The position numbers and the translations under genes were made by a program. The notes beneath the pieces were generated by a model. The model was not told the origin of the DNA. It searched no databases and saw only the letters and a program-made list of their open reading frames with translations. Below, in pieces: positions 53,022 to 61,323 of a stretch of 64,000 bases of DNA; within the stretch, counting starts at the first letter, position 1; each line of letters begins with the position of its first letter. The stretch covers positions 372,001-436,000 of the forward strand of contig NZ_BMRA01000002.1 in the NCBI RefSeq assembly GCF_014648395.1. The letters are read 5' to 3'. The DNA is from Micromonospora fulviviridis (GTDB lineage: Bacteria > Actinomycetota > Actinomycetes > Mycobacteriales > Micromonosporaceae).

Positions 53022-55451
53022 GTGGGCGGCGCCGGTCGGATCCAGCTGGCCGGCGAGGCGGGCGACGTCAGCCGGCTGGAACTCTTCCTCGACCTGATCT
53101 TCGTCTTCGCGTTCCTCAACGTCACCGGGGTGACCGCCGAGCAGCTCAACCTGGCCGGGCTGCCCCGGGGCCTGCTGCTGCTCGCGCTGCTCTGGTGGTG
53201 CTGGGCGCCGTTCGCCTGGCTGGGCAGCAGCATCCGGCTGGACCGCGGCGTCATGCCGGTGGTGGTGTTCGGGCTCAGCGCCACCTTGTTCGTGATGGGC
53301 CTGACCGTGCGGGAGGCGTTCCAGGACCGGCCCGGCGGGCTTTCCGGTCCGATGATCTTCGCCCTCGGCTACCTGGTCGTTCGCGGCACCACGCTGACCG
53401 TCGCCGCGCTGGCCGCCGCCCGGGAGGCGGGACCCCGCCGGCTGGCGCTGCGGGCGTGGCCGCCGCCGCTGGCTGGCGCGCTGTTCCTGCTCGCCGCCGC
53501 GCTGGTCCCGGCGCCGGTGCCGAACGAGGTGGGCCGGGAGTGGCTCCGCTTCGCGCTGGTGGGCTGCGCGATCGTCGCCGAGTACGGCGGGGCGATGCTG
53601 CTCGGCGCGGAGCTGTGGCGGATCGGCTCGATCCCGTACTGGGCCGAGCGGCACAGCCTGATCATCCTGATCGGGTTCGGCGAGACCATCATCTCGGTGG
53701 GGTTGAGCCAGGGGGTGGCGACGGCCCAGCCGCTGACCCCGGAGGTGCTGGTCGGGGCGCTGCTCGGGGTGGCGCTGGCCGGCGCGCTGTGGTGGACGTA
53801 CTTCGACGTGGCCCGGTTCGCTGCCGAGCAGGCGCTGGAGCGGGTCGCCGGCAGGCGGCGCGCGCTGCTCGGCCGGGACGCGTACAGCTTCCTGCACCTG
53901 CCGATGATGACCGGGCTGATCCTGGTGGCGCTCGGCCTCAAGAAGGTGCTCGGCGAGCTTCAGGTGGACAGCGGAAAGCCGACCCCGCTGCTGACGCTGA
54001 TGGTGCTCCACGGCGGGGTGGCGCTCTACCTGTCGGGGCTGGTGCTGTTCGAAGTGCGGACGCTGCGCATCCTGGGCCGCTCCCCGGTGCTCGGCATCCT
54101 GCTGGTGGCCGGGCTGGCCCCCGTCGCGCCGCACCTGCCGGCGCTGGCCGAGCTGGCCCTGCTGGCCGCCGCGGTGGGCGCGACCGCGCTGGCCGACCTG
54201 ACCGTGTTCCGGCGCCGGCACCGCCGGTTGCACGCGCAGATCGGGCCGACCCAGGAGCACGCCGGGGTCACCCCGAAGGAGCTCTTCTTCGACCTGGTCT
54301 TCGTCTACGCGTTCCTCCAGTTGGCCGCGCTGATGGCCGACGACCCGACGTGGACGGGCCTGGCGCGCGGGCTGCTGGTGCTCGCCGTGCTCTGGCAGGG
54401 CTGGTGCGCGTACGCCTGGCTGGCGGCCGAGGTCCGCGCGGAGACCCCGGTGGTCCGCCTGGTCATGGTGCTGGTGGTGGCGCTCACGGCGATGATCACG
54501 CTGGCCAGCCCGCAGGCGATCGACGACTCGCGCGGCGGCCTGCCCGGGCCGCTGATCTTCGTCGCCTGCTACGCGGCCATCCGGCTGCTGCAGCTGGCCG
54601 CGTTCGGGCTGGTGGCGTGGCAGAACCCGGCCCGGCGGACGCCGCCGGTGCGGGCCGCCACGCCGACCCTGGTCGCACTCGGCCTGATGCTGGTCGCCGC
54701 GCTGCTGCCGCTGCCGGTCGGCGACGTCCGCCAGTTCTCCCCACCCCGGGTCGCACTGTGGCTGCTCGCCATCGCGGTCGACGTGCTCGGGAACGCCCGG
54801 GTGGGCCTGCGCTATCTCACCGTGCGCTCGGCGGAGCACTGGGCCGACCGGCACAGCCTGATCATCATCATCGGGCTCGGCGAGGCGGTGATCTCGATGG
54901 GCACCGCCGTGGCCTACACACCGGTCTCGGCCCGGATCGTAGTGGCGGCGTTCCTCGGCACCGCCCTGCTGGCCGCCCTGTGGTGGACCTACTTCGGCTG
55001 GGACAGCACCGAGGGGGAACGGGCGCTGGCGGCAGCCGACCTCCGCACCCGGACCCGACTGGCCCGCGACGCGTACACCTGGCTGCACCTGCCGATGGTG
55101 GCCGGGATCGTGCTGGTCTCGCTCGGCCTGCGCAAGACCATGTCGGTGCTGGGCAGCCGGGGCTTCTTCGAGCTGGGGCCGCCGCCGTACCCGCTGGCGC
55201 ACGCCGCGCTCTTCGGCGGGGTGCTGCTCTACCTGCTGGGCGTCCAGGCGTTCCGGTGGCGGACGACCGGGCGCCGACCGCCGGCCCGCCAGGTGCAGGC
55301 CCTGGTCGTGGCGGCGCTGCTGCCGCTGACGGTCGGCCTGTCGGCGCTGCTCGCGCTGGCCCTGCTGGCCGCGGTCTGCCTGGCCCTCACGGCGTTCGAG
55401 GTGCTCCGCGACCACGGGCGGGCCACCGCCGGGCCGGTGCCGTCGCGCTGA
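53022..55451 (+). CDS. Tandem LtrA (low temperature requirement A) membrane protein
   Basis: GTG 53022 is chosen because CACAGT lies 6 nt before it. The 809-aa protein holds two LtrA copies, each with about ten membrane helices. The first has LFLDLIFVFAFLNVTG and WAERHSLIILIGFGETIISVG, and the second has LFFDLVFVYAFLQLAAL and WADRHSLIIIIGLGEAVISMG. Most LtrA proteins have one copy. LtrA was named for cold growth in Listeria, but its reaction is unknown. Confidence 0.85.
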   Translation: MGGAGRIQLAGEAGDVSRLELFLDLIFVFAFLNVTGVTAEQLNLAGLPRGLLLLALLWWCWAPFAWLGSSIRLDRGVMPVVVFGLSATLFVMGLTVREAFQDRPGGLSGPMIFALGYLVVRGTTLTVAALAAAREAGPRRLALRAWPPPLAGALFLLAAALVPAPVPNEVGREWLRFALVGCAIVAEYGGAMLLGAELWRIGSIPYWAERHSLIILIGFGETIISVGLSQGVATAQPLTPEVLVGALLGVALAGALWWTYFDVARFAAEQALERVAGRRRALLGRDAYSFLHLPMMTGLILVALGLKKVLGELQVDSGKPTPLLTLMVLHGGVALYLSGLVLFEVRTLRILGRSPVLGILLVAGLAPVAPHLPALAELALLAAAVGATALADLTVFRRRHRRLHAQIGPTQEHAGVTPKELFFDLVFVYAFLQLAALMADDPTWTGLARGLLVLAVLWQGWCAYAWLAAEVRAETPVVRLVMVLVVALTAMITLASPQAIDDSRGGLPGPLIFVACYAAIRLLQLAAFGLVAWQNPARRTPPVRAATPTLVALGLMLVAALLPLPVGDVRQFSPPRVALWLLAIAVDVLGNARVGLRYLTVRSAEHWADRHSLIIIIGLGEAVISMGTAVAYTPVSARIVVAAFLGTALLAALWWTYFGWDSTEGERALAAADLRTRTRLARDAYTWLHLPMVAGIVLVSLGLRKTMSVLGSRGFFELGPPPYPLAHAALFGGVLLYLLGVQAFRWRTTGRRPPARQVQALVVAALLPLTVGLSALLALALLAAVCLALTAFEVLRDHGRATAGPVPSR

Positions 55452-55458
55452 CCTGCGG

Positions 55459-55884
55459 TCAGTCGCCGTCCACCCGGCGGTCGCGCTTGCGCTGGGACTG
55501 TCGCTTCTTCTCGGCCAGCCGGCGCTCCTTGGCGGCCCGGGACGGGCGGGTGGGGCGGCGCGGCTTCGGCGGCGGCGCGACCGCCTCGCGCAGCAGGGCG
55601 GCCATCCGCTCGCGGGCCGCCTCGCGGTTGGCCAGCTGGGCCCGGTGCTCGCTGGCCGCCACGGTCAGCACCCCGTCGACCAGCCGGCCGGCGAGCCGGT
55701 CCAGGGCGCGGGCGCGCAGCGCCTCGGGCACGCTCGGCGATCCGGCCAGGTCGAAGCTCAGCTCCACCCGCGAGTCGGTGGTGTTGACCCCCTGACCACC
55801 CGGGCCGGACGAGCGGGAGAAGCGTTCCCGCAGCTCGGCATCGGGCAGCACGAGCCGGTCGGTCACCCGCAGTCCGTCGTCCAC
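55459..55884 (-). CDS. arfB: Alternative ribosome-rescue factor ArfB (YaeJ type)
   Basis: This 141-aa protein has the release-factor RSSGPGGQGVNTTDSRVEL loop with the catalytic GGQ and a Lys/Arg-rich C-terminal tail (RRPTRPSRAAKERRLAEKK), which inserts in the empty mRNA channel. It frees peptides from stalled ribosomes. GTG 55884 lies 6 nt after a TAGCCT hexamer, so it is leaderless. Confidence 0.9.
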   Translation of the reverse strand: MDDGLRVTDRLVLPDAELRERFSRSSGPGGQGVNTTDSRVELSFDLAGSPSVPEALRARALDRLAGRLVDGVLTVAASEHRAQLANREAARERMAALLREAVAPPPKPRRPTRPSRAAKERRLAEKKRQSQRKRDRRVDGD

Positions 55885-55890
55885 GCCCCG

Positions 55891-55896
55891 AGGCTA
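55891..55896 (-). promoter_or_regulatory. Leaderless -10 box of arfB
   Basis: TAGCCT lies 6 nt before GTG 55884 and overlaps the stop of the upstream membrane gene. Confidence 0.5.
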
Positions 55897-56202
55897 ACGC
55901 CCGGCGCGGTGGCCCGGGGTGGCGGTCACGGTCGGGGTCGGGGTGGGCCCGGGATCCGCGCGTTCGTGGTCCGACCCGGCCGCCGCGTAGGCCGCCGCCC
56001 CGACCAGCAGCAGCGCGATCACGCCGATCTTGGTGACCACCGCACGGATCGCCACCCAGGCCGTGCGGCGGGCGCCCGGGACGCTGGTCCGGATGGTCTT
56101 GTAGTCCTTCCAGCCCCGCTGCGCGCGGGCGTACGACGCGCCGACACCGGCGCCGATGACCAGGCCCACCAGGAGGAGGGCCGCGATGACAGCTTGCTCC
56201 AC
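55894..56202 (-). CDS. Small two-helix membrane protein (102 aa)
   Basis: This protein has two membrane helices (AVIAALLLVGLVIGAGVG near the start and TKIGVIALLLVGAAAYAAA later) and an RAQRGWKDYKTIRTS loop between them. The C-terminal tail is Pro/Thr-rich. GTG 56202 has no Shine-Dalgarno but GATACT lies about 7 nt upstream. Family unknown. It is just upstream of arfB. Confidence 0.6.
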   Translation of the reverse strand: MEQAVIAALLLVGLVIGAGVGASYARAQRGWKDYKTIRTSVPGARRTAWVAIRAVVTKIGVIALLLVGAAAYAAAGSDHERADPGPTPTPTVTATPGHRAGR

Positions 56203-56329
56203 CTCCGCCAGTATCCATACTCAGCGTAATATTTCCATGGCCCGATGGTCCCACGCCGGATATCCGACACTTCTCCCCTTCCGGCCGGACCTTTCGGCAC
56301 GGCGGCGCAGCTCAGGGCTGCGGGGCCGA

Positions 56330-57190
56330 TCAGCCGCCCCGGCCGATGATGGTGTCGGCGGTCTGCTGGACCTGGTCGATCGGAATGGCGAACCCGATGC
56401 CGATCGAACCGTTGCCGTCGATGGTGGCGATGGCCGTGTTCACCCCGACCACCTCACCCCGCGCGTTGACCAGCGGCCCACCCGAGTTGCCCGGGTTGAT
56501 GGACGCGTCGGTCTGCACCGCGGTGTGCCGGCCGTTGCCGATGCGCACCTGCCGGTTGAGCGCGCTGACGATACCGGCGGTGACGGTGCCGGCCAGGCCG
56601 AGCGGGGAGCCGACCGCGAGCACCGGCTCGCCCACCCGGGTGGAGTTCGGCTTGGCCAGCGGCAGCGCCGACAGCCGCGCCGACGCCGGGACCTTCAGCA
56701 CCGCCAGGTCGCTGGCCGGCTCCCGCCCCACCACCTCGGCGGTGAACCGGCGCCCGTCGGAGGTCTCCACCGTCACCGGTCCGGAGCCGCCCCGGGCCAG
56801 GATATGGTCGTTGGTGACGATGTGCTGCTCGTTGTCGATGGCGAAGCCCGAGCCGGAGGCCGACGCGCCGGACGCCCCGCCGACCATCACCGAGACCACC
56901 CCGGGGACGGTCTTCTCGGCGGCGGTGACCAGCTCCGCCGGCACCGGCGCGGCGGAGGCCGCCGCCGGGCCGGGCGCGTCCTGGTCGGCCGCCCAGGTGC
57001 CGGCCGCCGCCCCGGAGACGGTGGAGAGGGCCACGACCGCCGCCGCGCTCAGCAGCCGGCCGCGCCAGCTCCGCCGTGCCGCCTCCCGCTCGGACCCGGG
57101 TACGTCCCAACGCCTGCGTCCGTCCGGGTCCAGCTCCGGCGAGACGAACCACGGGCCGCGCGGCTCGCCGAGTCCGGTCTGCACTGCCAT
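56330..57190 (-). CDS. HtrA-like trypsin-type serine protease without a PDZ domain
   Basis: ATG 57190 (MAVQTGLGEPRGPW) has GAGGAG 8 bp upstream. The 286-aa protein has one N-terminal membrane helix (RLLSAAAVVALSTVSGAAAG) and a protease domain with IVTNDHILA (His), ASDLAVLKV (Asp) and INPGNSGGPLVN (Ser). The chain ends right after the domain, so no PDZ domain is present. It would act in the cell-wall space. It sits just downstream of a VWA-DUF58-MoxR operon on the same strand, 45 bp past the VWA stop. Confidence 0.88.
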   Translation of the reverse strand: MAVQTGLGEPRGPWFVSPELDPDGRRRWDVPGSEREAARRSWRGRLLSAAAVVALSTVSGAAAGTWAADQDAPGPAAASAAPVPAELVTAAEKTVPGVVSVMVGGASGASASGSGFAIDNEQHIVTNDHILARGGSGPVTVETSDGRRFTAEVVGREPASDLAVLKVPASARLSALPLAKPNSTRVGEPVLAVGSPLGLAGTVTAGIVSALNRQVRIGNGRHTAVQTDASINPGNSGGPLVNARGEVVGVNTAIATIDGNGSIGIGFAIPIDQVQQTADTIIGRGG

Positions 57191-57235
57191 ACCTGGGCTC
57201 CTCACGTGTCGTGCGTCGTCCGGTCGTGGTGCGGG

Positions 57236-58195
57236 TCAGGGCAGTCGGGAGAACCACCGCAGCGAACCGGCGGCGGCCCCCATGGCGAAGACCAGCCCGA
57301 GGCCGATGAAGCGGGCGGAGATGTCCTGCCGTTCCTTGCGGTAGCCCACCGAGGTGCCGATGTCCTCGTACACGGCGCGCAGCTCCTCGCTGGTGGACGC
57401 CTCGTGGAAGCCGCCGCCGGTCTCGTCGGCGACCGCCTTGAGGGTCTGCCCGTCGACCGGCACCTGGATCGCCCGCCCGCCCCGGTCCACCGAGCCGGAC
57501 GGCGTGCCGAACGAGATGGTGTGCACCGGCACCTTGGCCGCCACGGCCTGCGCGGCCGCCTCCATGGGGTCCATCCCGGAGGTGTTCGCGCCGTCGGAGA
57601 GGATGATGATGCGCGCGGGCGGCGGGTCCTTCGCGGCCTTCGCGTCGAGGCTCTTCACCGCGCCCAGCGAGGTGCCGATTGCCTCCCCGATGGCGGTGCC
57701 CTGCACCCCGGTGATCCCCTCGGCGAGCCGCTCGATCCCCTCGTGCAGGGCGTCCCGGTCGGTGCTCGGCGGCACCAGCACCGCCGCGCTGCCGGCGAAC
57801 GCGACCAGCCCCACGTTGAACTCGTCCGGGAGTCCGTCGACGAACCGGCGGGCGGCCTCCTTGGCGGCGGTCAGCCGGTCCGGGTCGACGTCGCCGGCCA
57901 GCATCGAGGTGGAGACGTCCACGGCCACCATCACGGTGGCCCGCTCGCGGGGCACCCGCACCTCGGCGTTGGGCCGAGCGAAGCCGACCACCAGCAGCGC
58001 GAGCATGGCGAGGAAGAGTCCCGCCGGGACGTGGCGGCGCCAGGCCGGCCGCTGCGGGGCGACCCGGTCCAGCAGCCGCAGGTTGGTGAAGCGGACCGCG
58101 TACCGGCTCTGCCGGCGCTGCATCACGAGGTAGCCGACGACCAGCGCGGCGACGCCGAGCAGGAGCCAGAGGCGGGCGGGCGACTGCCAGGTCAC
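57236..58195 (-). CDS. VWA-domain membrane protein (BatA-like)
   Basis: GTG 58195 overlaps the DUF58 stop by 4 bp. The 319-aa protein has two N-terminal helices, then a VWA domain with the MIDAS motif AVDVSTSMLAG, TGVQGTAIGEAIG and ILSDGANTSG, and one C-terminal helix. MIDAS residues are complete, so metal binding is expected. With MoxR and DUF58 it forms a MoxR-AAA/VWA pair of unknown target. Confidence 0.9.
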   Translation of the reverse strand: MTWQSPARLWLLLGVAALVVGYLVMQRRQSRYAVRFTNLRLLDRVAPQRPAWRRHVPAGLFLAMLALLVVGFARPNAEVRVPRERATVMVAVDVSTSMLAGDVDPDRLTAAKEAARRFVDGLPDEFNVGLVAFAGSAAVLVPPSTDRDALHEGIERLAEGITGVQGTAIGEAIGTSLGAVKSLDAKAAKDPPPARIIILSDGANTSGMDPMEAAAQAVAAKVPVHTISFGTPSGSVDRGGRAIQVPVDGQTLKAVADETGGGFHEASTSEELRAVYEDIGTSVGYRKERQDISARFIGLGLVFAMGAAAGSLRWFSRLP

Positions 58196-59184
58196 GCCGC
58201 ACCTCCCCGGGCCGCGGCGGGCGCGGCGGCCAGCCGGCGCTGGGCATGTACGTGCCGGACGATGTCCGCGCTCCAGTCCCGGTCGGTACGCAGCGCCAGG
58301 TGCGTCGCCCCGCACCGGCGCAGCGCGTGCCGGACCTGGTCGCGCTGGGCCGCGGCGGCCTGCGCGTACCGCTCGCGCAGGGCCGGGTCGCCGGTCCACA
58401 CCTCGCGGTGACGGCCGGTCTCCGGGTCGACCAGGGTGACCAGCCCGACGTCGGGCAGCTCCAGCTCGCGCGGATCGGTCACCTCGACGGCGAGCACCTG
58501 GTGCCGGACGGCCAGCCGGCGGAGCACGGTCTCCCACGCCGGGGCGGAGTCCGGGTCGTCGGGCAGCCCGTCGAGGAAGTCGGAGACGATCACCACCAGC
58601 CCGCGCCGGGTGGCCACCCGTTGCAGCCCGTCCAGCCCGTCGGCCAGGGCCGGCGGGGGCGTGCCCCGGTGCCCGTCGGTGCGCGGCGCGCCCAGCAGGG
58701 CGCGGAGCAGCCCGAGCAGGTGGGTACGCCCGCCCCGGGCCGGGAACCGGCGTACGCCCTCGGGGGTGAGCACCTGGCCGCCGAGGCGGTTGCCGACGCC
58801 GGCGGTGAGGAAGCCGACCGCCGCCACGGCGGCCACCGCCAGTTCCCGCTTGTCCAGCGTGGCCGTGCCGTACTCCATGCTGGGGCTGGCGTCGACCAGC
58901 AGCCAGGTGGTCAGCTCCCGGTCCGCGTCGACCTCGCGCACGTGCGGGACGGTGGTCCGGGCGGTGACCGCCCAGTCCATCCGGCGTACCTCGTCCTCGC
59001 CGGGGCGGTACTCCCGGCTGCCGGCCGCCTCGCTGCCCGGGCCGGGCAGCAGGCCGCGGTACTGGCCGTGCAGCAGCCCGTCGAGCCGCCGGGTGACGGT
59101 CAGTTCCAATCGGCGCAGTCGCTGGTCGGGGGCGAGGTCGGCCAGCCCGGGGTCGGGCAGGACGGGTGCGTCCCGGCGCCTCAT
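58192..59184 (-). CDS. DUF58 protein
   Basis: This 330-aa protein has the DUF58 signature SREYRPGEDEVRRMDWAVTARTT and a VWA-like strand WLLVDASPSMEYG with a MIDAS-like DASPS, then GLVVIVSDFLDGLPDD. It overlaps MoxR by 4 bp and the VWA gene by 4 bp. DUF58 and VWA proteins are usually the effectors of the MoxR ATPase. Confidence 0.92.
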   Translation of the reverse strand: MRRRDAPVLPDPGLADLAPDQRLRRLELTVTRRLDGLLHGQYRGLLPGPGSEAAGSREYRPGEDEVRRMDWAVTARTTVPHVREVDADRELTTWLLVDASPSMEYGTATLDKRELAVAAVAAVGFLTAGVGNRLGGQVLTPEGVRRFPARGGRTHLLGLLRALLGAPRTDGHRGTPPPALADGLDGLQRVATRRGLVVIVSDFLDGLPDDPDSAPAWETVLRRLAVRHQVLAVEVTDPRELELPDVGLVTLVDPETGRHREVWTGDPALRERYAQAAAAQRDQVRHALRRCGATHLALRTDRDWSADIVRHVHAQRRLAAAPAAARGGAA

Positions 59185-60230
59185 GCCGCCGCCAGGTCGG
59201 GCGCCGCCTCCGGGTGCCCGGTGACCACCCGGGGTGGCGGCACCGCCTCGACCAACCGGCGGACCAGCGTCTCGGCGGAGACTCCGTCGGCCACGGCGTC
59301 GAAGGAGAGCACCAGCCGGTGGGCCAGCACGTCCACCGCCAGGTCCCGGATGTCCTCCGGGAGCACGTAGTCCCGGCCGTGGATCAGCGCCTGCGCCCGG
59401 GCCGCCGCCACCAGGCCGAGGGTGGCCCGTGGGCTCGCCCCGTACGCCAGCAGCGGCGCGATCTCGGACAGCCCGAACCGCCCCGGGTCCCGGGTGGCGA
59501 GGATGAGCCGGACCACGTACTCGGCGAGCGCGTGGTGGACGAAGATGTCGGCGGCGCGGCGCTGGAGCGCGCGCAGCCGGGACGGGTCGAGCACCGGGCG
59601 CGCGGTCGGCCGCTCGGTGCTCATCCGGTAGAGGATGGCCAGCTCGTCGGCGTCGCTCGGGTAGTCGACGACGATCTTCATGAGGAACCGGTCGCGCTGC
59701 GCCTCGGGGAGCTGGTAGACCCCCTCCGACTCGATCGGGTTCTGGGTGGCCAGCACGAGGAACGGGTCGGGGACCGGCCAGCTCCGGCCGCCGATGGATA
59801 CCTGCCGTTCGGCCATCGCCTCGAGCAGCGCCGACTGCACCTTGGCCGGGGCCCGGTTGATCTCGTCGGCGAGCACCAGGTTCGCCATGATCGGGCCCAG
59901 CTCCACGTCGAACGCCTCGGTGGAGGCCCGGTAGATGCGGGTGCCGACGATGTCGGAGGGGACCAGGTCGGGGGTGAACTGGATCCGGGAGAAGCTGCCG
60001 CCGACCACAGTGGCGAGGGTCTGCGCCGCGAGGGTCTTGGCCACGCCGGGCACGCCCTCCAGCAGGCAGTGGCCGTCGGCGATCAGGGCGGTGAGCAGGC
60101 GGTCGACGAGGCGATCCTGCCCGACGATCACGCGTTTGACCTCGAAGAGGGTCTGTTCCAGCTCGACGCCGCTCGCGTCGGCATCGACCGGGCTGGGCAC
60201 GCTGGCCAGGGTGTCCGAGATGTCCGTCAC
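59181..60230 (-). CDS. MoxR-family AAA+ ATPase
   Basis: This 349-aa ATPase has Walker A GVPGVAKTLAAQTL, Walker B LVLADEINRAPAKVQSALLEAM, VLATQNPIESEGVYQLPEAQRDRF with sensor I and the Arg finger region, and YGASPRATLGLVAAARAQAL. MoxR proteins act as chaperones that activate VWA-domain or metal-protein partners, here probably the DUF58 and BatA-like proteins. GTG 60230 is the first gene of this operon. Confidence 0.93.
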   Translation of the reverse strand: MTDISDTLASVPSPVDADASGVELEQTLFEVKRVIVGQDRLVDRLLTALIADGHCLLEGVPGVAKTLAAQTLATVVGGSFSRIQFTPDLVPSDIVGTRIYRASTEAFDVELGPIMANLVLADEINRAPAKVQSALLEAMAERQVSIGGRSWPVPDPFLVLATQNPIESEGVYQLPEAQRDRFLMKIVVDYPSDADELAILYRMSTERPTARPVLDPSRLRALQRRAADIFVHHALAEYVVRLILATRDPGRFGLSEIAPLLAYGASPRATLGLVAAARAQALIHGRDYVLPEDIRDLAVDVLAHRLVLSFDAVADGVSAETLVRRLVEAVPPPRVVTGHPEAAPDLAAA

Positions 60231-60247
60231 GGTGCTTGCTTCCCGTG

Positions 60248-60275
60248 CCGACGTACGGACAAACGTCGGATTATC
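60248..60275 (-). promoter_or_regulatory. MoxR operon promoter with overlapping inverted repeat
   Basis: GATAAT (60270-60275) is a near-consensus -10 on the minus strand. An inverted repeat CCGACGT (60248-60254) and ACGTCGG (60263-60269) with an 8-bp spacer covers the start site. The half-site resembles that in the MMPL operator. Confidence 0.5.
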
Positions 60276-60390
60276 GGCCCCTCGGCGTCCCTTTCCGGCC
60301 CGGAGCGGGACGTACTCCCCCGGCCGGACCGCAACGGCGCGGGCGGGCCCTGGCGCCCCAGGGCGGCGCAGACCGGGTCAGGCCGGGCCG

Positions 60391-60419
60391 GCCGGCCCCC
60401 GCACTCGGCGGGGGCCGGC
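60391..60419 (-). terminator. Terminator of the secreted hypothetical gene
   Basis: Perfect 12-bp arms GCCGGCCCCCGC and GCGGGGGCCGGC with a 5-nt loop, 15 bp past the stop at 60434. Confidence 0.65.
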
Positions 60420-60433
60420 GTGGCGGCCCGCGG

Positions 60434-60970
60434 TCAGTTGGCGATGACCAGGTGGAACGGCCGGTCGGCGTACCCGCCGGAGGAGCTGCGGGTCTGGATG
60501 AAGACGGCGTTCGGGGTCAGGTAGCGGGGCGCCACCGAGACCTCGCCGCCCGGCGGGACGTTCGCGGCGTCATTGGTGCCGATGGTCGCGTGCAGCGCCC
60601 TGAGGTGGACGTCGTAGTCGAGCGTCACCTGGTACTGCCCGGCGAACTGCCCGGGCACCGACGGCGAGAACTTCTTGGCGCTCACGACGTTCGCCGAGTG
60701 CTGGAGCAGGGTCCCGTTGGAGCTCACCACCGCCCAGGCAACCAGCCCCGGGGTCGGCGCGGCGAGGGTGGCGTTCAGCGCGGCCTTCGCCGCCCGGCTC
60801 TCGGCGGCGGTCACCGGGGGCTGGTGGCCGGGCTGCCGGGCGCCGGGCTGCCCGGCCTCGGCCGCCTTCGCCGCCGGGTGGGCGGCTGCCGCGATACCCC
60901 CGCCGGCCAGGGTGAGGGACAGCGCGGCGAGGGCCACCACCGTCGCCTTGCGCTTGAGGAATGTGGCCAT
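60434..60970 (-). CDS. Secreted hypothetical protein (178 aa)
   Basis: ATG 60970 (MATFLKRKATVVALAAL) has GGGAG 7 bp upstream. A signal peptide with an AAAAHP end is followed by an Ala/Pro-rich spacer and a beta-rich domain (FAGQYQVTLDYDVHLRALHA, APRYLTPNAVFIQTRS). There are no cysteines. I do not recognise the domain. It is probably exported and soluble. Confidence 0.7.
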   Translation of the reverse strand: MATFLKRKATVVALAALSLTLAGGGIAAAAHPAAKAAEAGQPGARQPGHQPPVTAAESRAAKAALNATLAAPTPGLVAWAVVSSNGTLLQHSANVVSAKKFSPSVPGQFAGQYQVTLDYDVHLRALHATIGTNDAANVPPGGEVSVAPRYLTPNAVFIQTRSSSGGYADRPFHLVIAN

Positions 60971-61310
60971 GACAGATCTCCCTTGTGTGACCGTGGTGAC
61001 ACGGCCGACCCGCGTGCGGTGCGGGACGGCTGGATTCGACACGCCAGCCAGGCGCAGACAATTGCGGACCATCGGGGGATCCACGTCGTCAGCGCACCGT
61101 GAATGCCGTGCTGCACCTGGCTCTGAACTGGGCTTACTACGGAGAGTCGCGACGCCTCGACCACGTGGAACCTAGCACCGGAAAATGCGCACGGTCAATA
61201 GCTCGCATTTACCGCGCGCCATTCGAAAAACGCTTTCGACAATTGTGAGAAGTGAGCGTCCGACCATTCATGAAATGGTCCGTGGGGCACCGCCCCGAAC
61301 GGCCGGACGG
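60971..61310. other. Divergent intergenic region with low-GC patch and palindrome
   Basis: About 340 bp between divergent genes. It is AT-rich near 61180-61270, unlike the surroundings. GACCATT (61262-61268) and AATGGTC (61274-61280) form an inverted repeat with a 5-bp spacer, about 30 bp upstream of the EEP -10 box. I see no further gene. Confidence 0.5.
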
Positions 61311-61316
61311 TAGCGT
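61311..61316 (+). promoter_or_regulatory. Leaderless -10 box of the EEP-family gene
   Basis: TAGCGT lies 7 nt before GTG 61324 with no Shine-Dalgarno, which supports that start. Confidence 0.5.
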
Positions 61317-61323
61317 GACGGCC

